Shown here piece after piece: positions 1 to 11,091 of a stretch of DNA of 64,000 nt (its first letter is position 1; every line of letters begins with the position of its first letter). This stretch comes from Pseudomicrostroma phylloplanum (Eukaryota; Basidiomycota; Exobasidiomycetes; Microstromatales): assembly GCA_039545275.1 (NCBI GenBank), contig BCHS01000007.1:806001-870000 (forward strand), read 5' to 3'. The position numbers and the translations under genes are program-made. The notes beneath the pieces were generated by a model. It was given only the letters and a program-made list of their open reading frames with translations, was not told where the DNA came from and did not search any database.

Positions 1-417
1 TCACGACCCCTTCGAATAGTAGACATCGCATGCATGGTACTCATCAATCCTTGATTGGAAACGACTGACTCTTCGACAGCAAACCTAAGCAAAAGCAAAA
101 GGACGAACGGGCAAGGGGGGGACGAGGTGCAGAGAAAGAGTAAGGAGAAAGGTGTTAGAGGAAGAGAAGAGAAAGAGGGGTGGTATGCGACGAGGGCTGT
201 TCACTTCCTTTCTTCCGTCCATCGATTCGATTCGATTCGGTTCGGCTCGGCTCGGCTCATTCCGGATTGGCTCGACTCTTGCAGATAGACCTCGGGGCTC
301 AGCGTCCGCTGCCCTGCCTGTATGCCCAGCTCGGATTCCGGAGCTCTTGCTGCTGTCCCATTCTTCGATCAGGCGCGCTCAGCAGCTGCTACGCCGGCTC
401 GAAGGCGCCCAGCCCGC
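1..417. other. Intergenic, 3' flank of the PB1/retropepsin-like gene
   Basis: No coding region is supported here. The stretch holds only short overlapping open frames without family resemblance. It contains the pentamer repeat listed separately and probably the 3' untranslated region of the minus-strand gene that ends at 418. Confidence 0.5.
224..258. repeat. Degenerate pentanucleotide tandem repeat
   Basis: Seven consecutive 5-bp units are visible: GATTC three times, GGTTC once, then GGCTC three times. The gradual unit change suggests an old microsatellite with local homogenisation. Confidence 0.7.
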
Positions 418-1661
418 TCAGGGGATCGGTACGGGCTCTCCATGCTCGTCCCTGACCACCACGACTTCCACCTCTGGCTTCTCTCCAGTGTCCATGAAGA
501 CTACGCTGGTCATATCCACCGGGTCGGTCCTGACTCCCCTCTTCTCCATGAAGCTCCTTCCTAGGATGACGGGGAAGTACGAGTCCTCTGCCAGCATCAC
601 TGTGCAGCTTACGGGCTTGGATCCTACCTGGACGGGCCACTTGCCCAGGTTGGTGATGCCGTTAAAGCCATAGGTTCCTGGAGTGGTGTCCTTTGGGATG
701 AATCCGTGGTTGAGGGCAAAGGAGCGCGAGACGTACACGTGCCTGTATCCACTCTTGAGCATCATGGGCACGTCCTGCACGGGACCTAGAGACCCCTTGA
801 GGAGTCGTACGCCCAGCTGAGAGTGGAACTCCTGGAAGGCAATCTTGTGCGAGAGCGTCTCTGCATTGGAAACGGCAGTGCCAGTCGTCTTCTTTGATCG
901 ACCACTCCTGACAGAAGCACCATCTGCGCCGTTGCCGTGATGGTGGTGAGTAGACTGGCCATCGTGCTGCGACGAGGGGTACTCGGGTGCGGAAATCTTG
1001 TTGAAGCCGGGCATCGCGGCTGGCTCGCGTGGGGGAGGGTAGAGGATCGAGTCTCGTCCACCACCAGACACGCCGCCTGCATCGACGTACTCGTCTACAG
1101 AGGTGACCTGGTGAGGCGTCACGCGGTGGATGGAGACGGCACCGCCTTTACCCCGACCGGGCGTCTTGGCCACGAGGGTGGAGTGGTCGATGACGGGCAT
1201 GTTGGCCATGGAGCCTGCTCGGCCAGAGGTGTGGAGGGATTGGCTGTCGTGGCTATCCGATTCTGGGATCTCGGGCGAGGTGAGGAAGACTGGGTGGACA
1301 AAGGGTCGAGCGTGAGCAAGAGGATCATGGTCAGAACGTGTATCACTACCATTGATGACAAGCAACTCCATCACCGTTACCTCCACCCCCACCAGCTCCA
1401 CTCTCCCCCGCCTTGGGGAAACTCACCGTCAGCCTCCTTCTCCGCGCCGACCCTCTCAGTGAAGATCTCCCAATCATCGTCATCCTCCAAAGAGTACTTT
1501 GATCCCTTGTGGCCATACTTGACCGCCAGTGGGATTCCATCGCTGAGCTGCAGACGGATCTTGGCGGCTGCCCTGGACCGGAGGGTGGAGAGATTGTCGT
1601 CCTTCTTGAGACGAAGTGCGAAAGAAGGGAGGGAGCCTGCGTGGACGTTGAGGATCGTCAT
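418..1661 (-). CDS. PB1 domain protein with C-terminal retropepsin-like, probably non-catalytic, domain
   Basis: Exons run 1661-1427 and 1289-418 (368 residues). The intron starts GTGAGT, has a CTGAC branch site and ends CCCAG, and the phase matches. Residues 3 to about 68 read as a PB1 fold: an N-terminal basic strand with a conserved-type Lys, and an acidic Tyr/Glu/Asp/Trp loop near residues 58-66. The middle is disordered. Residues about 240-345 follow the retropepsin pattern: a strand and turn (KSG near 256-258), a Gly-rich centre, then an ILGRSF motif near 320 that matches the conserved ILG of retroviral-type aspartic proteases. The expected D-S/T-G catalytic triplet is K-S-G, so proteolysis is unlikely. 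The role is unknown; I infer a scaffold that binds PB1 partners. The domain calls rest on pattern recognition only. Confidence 0.7.
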
Positions 1662-2445
<784 letters not shown>

Positions 2446-4367
2446 TCAAGCAGCTCCAGCCAACAAGCTCGCCGCCCTGCCCCAAGCGAACAGCATCGCC
2501 CACATGCCAAAGCCACTGAGGATGGGCAGCGACAGATTGTCGTCCACACCACCCAGCTCCAGCCCCTCGGCAGTGGCAGCCACCAGCCCGCTGCCGATGC
2601 ACAGGGCCCACAGCGGCATGCCCGGGACCTTCGTGGTGATCTGGTTGGACATGATGTTCCCCGTGGCATGCGAAGCAGTCTGCAACACCGCACTCATACG
2701 GCCCTTGTACCCGCCGCTGGCCAAGGTCGGGGAGAGGTGACCCCTGAAGCCCCATGCCCAGCCGTTCCAACCAGAGTGGTAGGCGCCAGCAGAGGTAGCA
2801 CCAAAGATAGAGTGCACGGGCGACCAAGACACGCCATCGAAGCGCTCGTGCGACTTGGCAATGTTTGTGCCCCAGAAGAGGAAGGCGGTGAGGGCACCAG
2901 CTATCACTGCTGCAAGGAAGCCAGACAGAGACTTGCGGGCTGCGAATGGCGGGGATGGCAGAGGAGGGGTGTAGCGTCCAAAGAGACGGCCGAATGTCGA
3001 AGCGCAAGTGTCTGCCCATGAGAGCCTGCATCAGTGGAGGACCAATTGCAAGGAAGAAAGGTCAGCAACCAAAGCCTGTTCCTGCTTCTTTACACCGACA
3101 ACTCACATCATGACTGATACGCAAGCGATATCGGCCGGGTAGAAGTGCAGACTGAAGATGACTCCAATCAAATACCAGACGACACCATTGACTCTTTCCT
3201 ACCATGCCGATAAGGGGGAAAGGGAAGACAGTCGTGAGTCAGCTATGCGGTCTCTCTGTCTTATTCAGCTCTGATCTCCTTGCGACCGAGCTCACCTTCT
3301 CCGCTTCCCTCATCAGGAAGCCCAGGACAGACTCGTAGAATATCTCAAAGGGGCGGTAGTTGAGTCGGATCACGTCTGCTGTGACGACGATGACCAGGAA
3401 TGTGGACATCGTGCGGACCACTGAGCTGAGGTTGAAGTCGTTCAGGTACATGTACAGGACGATGAAGCCTAATAGCAACGGTGTGATTGGATGATATATG
3501 GGCCCGTCAGTACAACAATTCGCCGCCTTGGTGTTTATCGCGCTGCCTGCAAGCCCGACACTCACCAATACTCGAGTGGAAGATCTTCCTCGGAATCTCC
3601 CAGCTCTTTGCCTTCTTCTTCGGTTCCCTCTTTGTCTTCGGAGGTCCCACCATCTTCTCCACCTGGTTCTGCTCCGCCCTCCTCCTCAGGCCCTCTCGGT
3701 TCTTCCTGCCAATGGCCTTCTCAGCTTCCGAGAGGCCAATGAAGGACCCGGCCCGAGAGACATCGCCTGTTGTCCCATTGTCGTCACCGGCAGTGTCGAG
3801 AGTAGTGAAGGCGAATGGCTTCGGACGACGACCTGGGGAAGCGACCGTTTCCGGATCGTATCCGTCATCGGACAGGGGTGACTTTGGACCTCCGTTGGCC
3901 TTGGGCGGGGGGAGTGAAGCAGCACTGATATCTGTCGCGCCATCCTGTTCATCATTCCCAGTGTGCGGAGAGCCAGACGGTGAGTGGTCTGGTGTCTCGT
4001 CTTCGGGAGCTCTCTTCATGGCGCGGAGCACGGCAGCTCCCTTTTCGGTAAGGGAGCTGTCGCGACGCATATGCCTACGGCCAGCCAATTGTGAGGACGA
4101 AGGATCTGCCGAGGCACTTGACGCGTCGCCGACGGATCGGCCTGCAGACTTGGGTGCAGCCCTCTTCGAGGTGCCGGTGCTGGACATCTTGGCAGCAGAC
4201 GAGGAAGGGGTGGATTCCTCGAGGACGTCGAGTGTGGAAGGTCGAGGCGAGGAGGGCTTCAGCTGTGGACCGTTGCTGCCGCTGGAGGATGCTGTGGAGG
4301 AAGAGGACACGGAGGACTTGCGAAAGGGGTTTGATATGGAGAGATGCCGACGTTGGGGATGGGACAT
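2446..4367 (-). CDS. DGK1: CTP-dependent diacylglycerol kinase
   Basis: Four exons: 4367-3566, 3468-3296, 3198-3107, 3025-2446 (548 residues). All introns have GTGAG donors, YAG acceptors and matching phases. Residues 1 to about 235 are Ser/Pro-rich and disordered. The catalytic membrane part starts at the EIPRKIFHSSIG motif near residues 256-267, followed by several membrane segments, an NYRPFE motif, VNGVVWYLIG, and LSWADTCASTFGR with a downstream RKS motif. These are hallmarks of fungal Dgk1, an ER enzyme that phosphorylates diacylglycerol with CTP to make phosphatidic acid and opposes lipin. The ATG at 4367 was preferred to an upstream in-frame ATG at 4598 because the added stretch is Cys-rich and unlike a protein N terminus. 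That choice is inference. Confidence 0.9.
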
Positions 4368-4800
4368 GACACTCGGGGCGGACAAAGGAGGAACGTTGGA
4401 AGGTCCACAAACAGGAGAGGGAGGTGAGGAGCTGCTGATTGGCAGGCGAGGCAGGCAATGCCAGGCGAAGCGACCAAGGCGCGGGTCGGGACCGTGGCTC
4501 AAAAAAAGGCCACGCGCGCAACACACCACGTCAAGATCAACAGGGCGGGCGGCGGACAGCCGGGACACGGAGAGGGGCAAGGCTGCTAGTGCTGACACTG
4601 TACATTTGCTGCATCACATACTGAATGCAGCTGGTAGGACAAGAGAAAGTAGGCTCGAAACGCATTCTAGACTGTTCGTGCATGCTCGCGAAGAGTACAA
4701 AGCTTGGCTGATTTGGTCTATGGCATTCGAGAGCTGAAGAAATGTACACAATGGTAATGAGGAAGGTCAGAGCCCCTGGATCTATTGGTGCAAGTGCAAT
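4368..4800. other. Intergenic, upstream of DGK1
   Basis: Contains the 5' flank of DGK1 and the 3' flank of the SDR reductase gene. No conserved element or RNA gene is recognised. Confidence 0.5.
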
Positions 4801-5903
4801 CTACGTAGACTTGACAGAGCTGATAAGGTCTCGAATGGACTCTTCCATGCTTCTGAAGGGTCGACCGAGCAACTCTTGCGAGCGCTTGGTATCCGCCTTG
4901 CTGTTGTCTTCGTTTCCCCACTCGGGCTTGGTGGAGACAGGGGCACTCGGGTCGACAGACTTGATGGTCTCAATCACCGAATTGATCGTGTAACGATCGG
5001 CGAATGCCAGCAGCCGCTCATTCCCGACCTTGTCATTGAACAGAGCGATGGAGTGGAGCTCGGCGACGTCCCGCACGTCAATGTGAAATTGCGGCCCTAG
5101 TCCTTCGAGGAAGCTCAGGTCTCCCTTCGTCGATTGCAAGATTCCGGCGCCAGTACTGGAAGGCTCAACTCCGGGCAGGAATGGACCGACGTTAAGATTC
5201 GGGTTGACACTCGTGGCGATAAATTGCGGCTTCTTTTCCTTGACAAAGTCCCAGACCGCCCGCTCCGATTGTACCTTGCTGGCACCGTAGACGGAAAAGC
5301 CCGTTGGCTTGTCCTTGATCAGCTCCAGTGCTTCGTCGTTCCAACCATTGCTGTCGAACAAGCGTGTCTCCTTGCCATTGACATTGGGGAAGCCGATAGC
5401 GACTGAGGAGGAAGTGAAGACGAAGCGCCGGATCGAAGGAGTCTTGGCCATAGACTCAAGGAGAGACTTGTAGATCTTCACAATTGGGTCAATGACTCTC
5501 TTGGGGTCATCGCTGAAGGTGACGTCGGAAGCAACATGAGCGACACCCTGCACGCCCTTGCAAGCCTCATCGAAGGCGTTGGGAGCGGCAAAGTCCTTGA
5601 TGAGGACTGTATCGATCGAGTCGGCAGCAGAGGCGCCGTGCACCTTCTTCAATGCCTCGTATACGCGAGCAGCCTTCTCCTCGTTGCGCACGACCAGCCT
5701 GATCTTAGCACCGTGTGCCAGAATATCGCTTGCGACGTGTCCACCGACGTAGCCTGAACACGAGTAGAGAGGACGTGTGGCCGGTGAAGGCGATGTGGGC
5801 GAGCGTAAGCTAGAGAATGCAACTACACCACTTCTGTCCCACGGAGCAACTTACCCGTGGAACCAGTGACCAGAACGGTGTCTCCCTTGTTGATTGCTGC
5901 CAT
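4801..5903 (-). CDS. Extended short-chain reductase (dihydroflavonol-4-reductase/GRE2-like)
   Basis: Exons 5903-5855 and 5753-4801 (333 residues); the intron is 101 bp, GTAAGT to TTCAG. The short first exon supplies the Rossmann motif TGSTGYVGGH (residues 13-22) for NAD(P) binding. The catalytic set is visible as Ser in TSSSVA (about 130-134) and Tyr172/Lys176 in YGASK. Length and order match the NAD-dependent epimerase/dehydratase family near yeast Gre2 and plant dihydroflavonol reductases, which reduce small aldehydes or ketones with NADPH in the cytosol. The true substrate cannot be told from sequence. Confidence 0.88.
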
Positions 5904-7744
5904 TTTTATTATTTCTGTTGATCAAGAAGGTATGATGTCTTTGGGAAGGCAAAGGATATTCCAGAGAGCATTTAAAGTGCCAAGGTAGAGTCCGGGGCCT
6001 GATCTTCGCGTCTGACCAATTGCGACCTCCACCCGAGCTCGACCCTATGTCCGGCGGCCTCGGCCCTAATCTCACGTCAGAGCCCTGTGGTGCATTCTGC
6101 CCTTGGCGCGACTGCTCTTCCCAAGACGAGTATCTCATATCACGCCAGAGAAGCAATAAGTTGCGTACTCTACGATGCGGAAGCTCCAATGAGTCGAGCA
6201 TCCAAGTGAGAGCCACTACGGCTGCGCGTAGAGCTCAAGGCAGGTACACAGCTGGGCCGAGACGACCAGAGGCGCGTGCATCCGTGCGGGTGCACGTACT
6301 CGTACCGCCCGAGCCTCAGGATCTGGATGAGCCACGCTTGGCTGCTGGAACAAGTAAACAATCACATTCGCCGGACATCCCTTGCACGTCGGAGCTTCGG
6401 CCAGAACTCACCTGGCCGTGAGCGCCTCCAGCACGCGAGACTACCTGCCTGGCTGGATCGCGAATGTGTACGATCTTGTGACCTTGCAACGAGGCTGAGC
6501 ACGGTCGCCAGCTGTGCGATGCTGAGGCAAAGATGGTCTGGAGTATGGAAGTCCGGGGCTTGATATCAGGTGAAGCTCTCCCTGACCAGTGTAGGTGGAG
6601 CATCTGAGACACGGGGTCGCGGCGCGGAGGGCCAAAAAGGCGGAGAAGATCGATTAATTAAATGAAGGTACCATGCTTGGCGTCTCCATCGCGGTAGCCC
6701 GGAGCTTTGGTTCTCGCCCCGCCCCTGACGTGGAAGAGGTCAGCAGGTGGCAAGAGAGATTTACATGGACCCTTACGATCTCCTCGCCGTCATGTGGATA
6801 TCCGTACTCGCCGCCGCAAACTTGGACGTATCGCCGCCTCATCTAATGTCTCAGTGTCGGACTTCTCGACGGCCCGCACAGGCCCGCCGGTACAGCTAAA
6901 TCAAGCCTACCTGGGCGTAAGAAGCAAGTCCTTGCTTCGTCCAGCCTCCGCCCCTCCGCTTTCAAGGTCCTTTACGTCGACTCCGTTATTTGCCCCGCTA
7001 GCTCCGTCGTCTCGCCTGTACGAGCACTCAGTGCTGCCGCGGCAAGTCGTGAAGCGTGGGGGTGCCAAAACAACTCTTTGACGCTGGTACTCGTCTGCTT
7101 CAGGCCCAAAAATGAGCAAGAGCAAAACAAACAGATGCACAAGACCTCGGAAGTCCAGCGTACAGCTTCCAGTGACCGTAGGAGTGAGCAACGCGAAAAA
7201 GGTTTCCGACCTCAGCTGGCGCCCCCAGCATCGTGTCTGTCATGGTCTGTGGGAGCACGATGGCGCTTTGTGCTTTGTTTCAGTCATGAGGCAGCACCTT
7301 CACGTAGCCATACCCTTTGCAGTACGTCTCCTAGTGCCTAGGACTCGATTACGACTGGCAGAAGTGCTTTCCATCGTGCGGTACTACGCTCCATCGTTCT
7401 GGTCGGAAGCGACAGAGCGGTGGCAAAGGTCTTTCGTGACCCGAGTGACGATGAAGGTACTGTCAACCGGACTCCCACGCCAGAAACAAGTGCAATGAAG
7501 TCGTGAAGGTCACCGTGTAGCAGAGCAGCATTCGTATACCATGGATTCACGGTCATCAAGACTCCCCTTTCACATCCATCGCAGGCAGGTCAAAGCGTTG
7601 TCAGCAGACGTTGGATGAACGCTTCAGCAGGTATAAAAGCGCGATCGCGAGCTGTCGAAAGCTTCCTGACTTTCTGCAAGCTCTCCCAATTGCAGCGCTT
7701 TCCCCAGCTCCTCTTCCCTACCTTTTACAGCCTCTACTACCACC
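5904..7744. other. Long intergenic region
   Basis: About 1.8 kb with no supported gene. Several 60-130-residue open frames exist on both strands but show no family resemblance, no clean splice structure and mixed composition. It must contain the promoters of the divergent SDR reductase (minus) and secreted protein (plus). Only one TATA-like site close to the latter is recognisable. Confidence 0.5.
7632..7638 (+). promoter_or_regulatory. TATA box of secreted protein gene
   Basis: The sequence TATAAAA lies 107 bp upstream of the ATG at 7745 and is followed by a pyrimidine-rich leader. It is the clearest TATA element in the window and fits an inducible, highly expressed secreted protein. Confidence 0.6.
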
Positions 7745-8898
7745 ATGAAGCTCTCACTCAAACTTATCGGCATGTTCCTGGCCACAGCAGCGATCGGCGC
7801 TGCGGCTCAAGACGACGACACTGATGCAAGTGTAGCGGACCTAGTCGAGCAAGCAATCAGCTCAGTCGATGTGAAAGTCGGAGCTTCTCCTTGGGATTGG
7901 CCCAACCAGCCACCTGTTGAAGCCCAAATCGTCGAGTTGCCTTCCGTGCTCACGGACAACAGCACAGTCAGCAAGCGATCTATCGACCCATCCGACGATG
8001 CCTACTGGACGGCTGTTGCTAGCAAGCTGGCTACGCCTGATCAGCTGGACGACGTTGACGCAAGTGTCCCAGCGAAGCGGTCCTTGGTACCAGGAAGGTT
8101 CAATCGTGGCAACACTCTCGCCAAGCGAGACGACTACAACACGCTGATCGACGGTAACAATCCAGCCTACAGCAACGCTGCCCTCGAGTCGACCTCTTAC
8201 CTCACCTACAAAGTCATTTCCAACACTACCTCCTATGCAGATGCTAAGAAGGCATGCCTGGCCTACTGCGACTCCATCAGTAGATGTGTCACTGCCAACA
8301 TGTACCAGGAGGTCGGCAATCCATTGCTGGACCATGTGTGAGTAGAAGGCCCAGTCGTCGGGAGTGCTGCATCAGTAATTTGTCTGATTCAGCTAGGCTG
8401 GCTCCTTCACTTCTGAACATCTCAATTCGCAGCTTCTCGGAGAAGTCGAACAGAAAGTGTGCCCTGTTTGGTGACACGCTCGCTCTGTCCAAGTTGACCA
8501 ACAAGGGCGGACAGCAGCTCTACGGCAGGAGCAGCCCAGCCAACTACATCAAGAACTCCGCAGTATTCACCCTCGCTGTACCAAGGAGCCCACCGACTCC
8601 TGCGGGATACGAGTACAGCTGGGGACCCATCAACGCTGCTCTCCCTCAGCAGCCCTGGGGTGGTATTGGTTGGAAGATCCTGACTGCATACGATACGCAG
8701 GTCTGTGCAAATGTCTGCACTGCGAACCGATACTGTAAGTTCTTCAATCTGTGGACGGAAAAGGCCAGCAACGGCGACATTGGCATCATCTGGTGTGACC
8801 TCTGGGGAGGGTACCACGGTGTTGCCGACGCCACATTCAAGCAATATCGCTCTTCCTCGGTCACTGCTGCTAACTCACGTGGCTACAGCAGAAAGTAA
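7745..8898 (+). CDS. Secreted protein with Kex2 sites and two apple-like cysteine repeats
   Basis: Exons 7745-8337 and 8433-8898 (352 residues). Residues 1 to about 21 form a signal peptide (Lys-containing n-region, hydrophobic core, AAA-Q cleavage region). A pro-like segment follows with three Lys-Arg sites after SK, PA and LA (about residues 78, 112 and 128), typical of Kex2 processing. The mature part carries two similar units, each with Cys-x3-Cys, a third Cys 6 or 5 residues on, and a later Cys close to Gly/Asp. This resembles PAN/apple-type repeats of secreted basidiomycete proteins. Probable sites are the cell wall or extracellular space. The function is unknown; glycan or surface binding is inference. 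Confidence 0.8.
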
Positions 8899-9457
8899 AT
8901 TTAGTGAGAAAGAAAGTTTCCTCCAGTAAACGCGCCTGGAGATGCAACAAGTACTTCGACCCTTTCCTGTGTGTGTTCCCCGTGCTTTCATCTCGTGGAG
9001 GCTATCATTCTTCGAAGGTTGCAGTCAGCCGTCGGTATTCTGTATCTTGTCCGATTAGTCACCCAAGTCGTGCTTTCGTAATAATTCAATGACTTTGTCT
9101 GTTTCGGAAATGTCATGATGAGATGCTCCTCAACAGGACTTGGGCTGTTGCAACCGTCTCAATGGCCCTAGATGTGTTCTTAAAGTCCAGGAGTGCTTCG
9201 CTCATGTCCGGTTCGGCTGTATGCGCTAAGCGACCCGCCTTCAGCCACACCCCGATTCAGCCTCCGCCCATCCAAGACCTCGCTTGGCGGTCAGCTTATG
9301 GAGTAGCAAGTGACCTGACTCGTCGACGTCTTCGTTCATGGCAATGGAGGTCCAGAGCATACTAGCTCTTAGAAGGAGTCGCTACAATACAATTTACACC
9401 ACAAGTCGTCCTTGCGACCACTTCTGATCAAAATGCACTAAACGGTACGGGCTGACA
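8899..9457. other. Intergenic
   Basis: Downstream flank of the secreted protein gene and promoter of the aldo-keto reductase. No feature is recognised. Confidence 0.5.
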
Positions 9458-10518
9458 ATGGTCAAAGTCATCGTTGGGCTGATGGGTAGTTCCGTCGCCC
9501 AGAGCGGCTCCACCTTGTCCACTCCTGCCGGAATGCGGGAGCTTCTGGACGTCAGTAGGCGCTTTGGAGTTCAAGAGCTCGATGTGAGTCGATCACTACC
9601 TCCTGCGGGATGCATGAGCCCCGTCTTTTGGTAGCGTCTGCGATTGACAGTTGTTCTTCCGTCCTCCATCCGCCCTCCGTGTGTCTCTCCCGCCAGACGG
9701 CTAGAGTGTACTCAAGTGGCCGGTCAGAAGAGCTCATCGGGGAGGTCGGTGCTCAGCAATGGTTCAAGATCTCCACCAAAGCACCAGGATTCAGTCCAGG
9801 ATCGCTCCAGCACGACAAGGTCATTGCAAATTGCGATGCCTCACTAGCTGCCTTACAGCAAGACCAAGTGGACATCTTCTACATTCACGGTCCAGACTCT
9901 GAAACGCCAATCAAGGAGATCGCACAGGCTTTCATTGATCTGCATCGCAAAGGCCGCTATGAGCGTTTCGGCGTGTCCAACGTCTCTCCCTCCGTCGTCG
10001 AGGAGCTCCATGACATCTGCGCCGAAGCGGGTTCTGCAGTGCCTAGCGTCTACCAAGGGGCGTATTCTCCGGTGCATCGAACAATGGAGAAGGAGCTCCT
10101 TCCGCGTCTCCGCAAGCTCGGCATCGCCTTTTACGCTTGGAGTCCCCTAGCTGGCGGACTCTTGGCGAAGCCTATTGATCAAATTTTGAATCCTGAGAAA
10201 GGCTCTCGGTATGAGGCTATGAGGGCCCAACTTGGGCCTCTTTACCTGAGACCTGAAGTCTTGGAACCTCTCAAAGTTCTGACGGCCAAGTGTCAGGCGG
10301 CGGGTGTCCCTCTAGCGGAGGCGACTCTGCGGTGGCACATGCATCACTCTGCTCTCGGAGACGACGACGGGATCATCTTAGGAGCTTCGACTGCTGCTCA
10401 GTTGGAAGCGGGCCTCAAGGCATGTCAGGGTGGACCGCTATCTTTGCAGCTGGTTGACGCATTCGAGACGCTGTGGCAAGCGATTGAACCCTCGTCTCCA
10501 TTTGCGTGGCTGCCATGA
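9458..10518 (+). CDS. Aldo-keto reductase (aflatoxin-aldehyde reductase type)
   Basis: Exons 9458-9583 and 9697-10518 (315 residues); the intron joins in phase 0, GTGAGT to CCAG. The catalytic tetrad can be placed as Asp42, Tyr47 (in TARVYSSG), Lys70 (in STKAPGF) and His106 (in YIHGPD). This agrees with AKR family 7-type enzymes and fungal norsolorinic or aflatoxin aldehyde reductase-like proteins. The barrel continues with GVSN, the AYSP/WSPLAGG region and a C-terminal IILGAS NADP-binding element. It would be a soluble NADPH-dependent reductase of aldehydes, probably in detoxification. The substrate is unknown. Confidence 0.9.
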
Positions 10519-11091
10519 GCAGAAAGCCGACCTCATTGAGCCCTACCACCAACGCTGCGAGGACAGACGGCTCGCCAATGACTAGGGGTGTGCAATGATA
10601 TCATCATCCCCGCTCATCTTGTCTGATTTCAAACGATGACAGCCGTCAAGCCAGTGTAGGTCATGGTCCCAGCGAGATCATCTGATGTTGACCGTTCTCT
10701 TACATGCCCATTGACGACGACGTCCGCTCTGCCGCGCAGCTTCGTGGGGCGTAGTGGTGGATAGTAACCTTAAGAATGACGCGTATGTGCGCGCCTCGGC
10801 TATCGTCCCCTCGTCCGTGCCCGTTGGCGCCCGTGCATGTGTGTGGGGCGGCCGCTTTCCGTGTCCGGCAGCTGTGTAGCCTTCGTATCGCTCTTCCCGC
10901 CAACCCCACGCCTCCTCGATCATTTCCTCATCACGTCACCAGTAGCGGCCACAGATGACTCAAGCCCGTCTGCCAAGCCGTAGGTCGACAGCTGCACCGC
11001 TCATCGCCTACACACTCGGCAGCGCCCTCTGACGGCGGGCTCATAAGTGTCCACCCCTCGCATATCAGAGACAGACGAGCCCAATCAGGCG
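10519..11091. other. Intergenic
   Basis: Separates the aldo-keto reductase from the CCCH gene. No RNA gene, repeat or clear promoter element is seen. Confidence 0.5.

Noticed and set aside
3487..4737. 416-residue plus-strand frame opposite DGK1
   Set aside because: It is antisense to the DGK1 N-terminal exon; GC-rich codon bias opens the reverse frame. No family resemblance.
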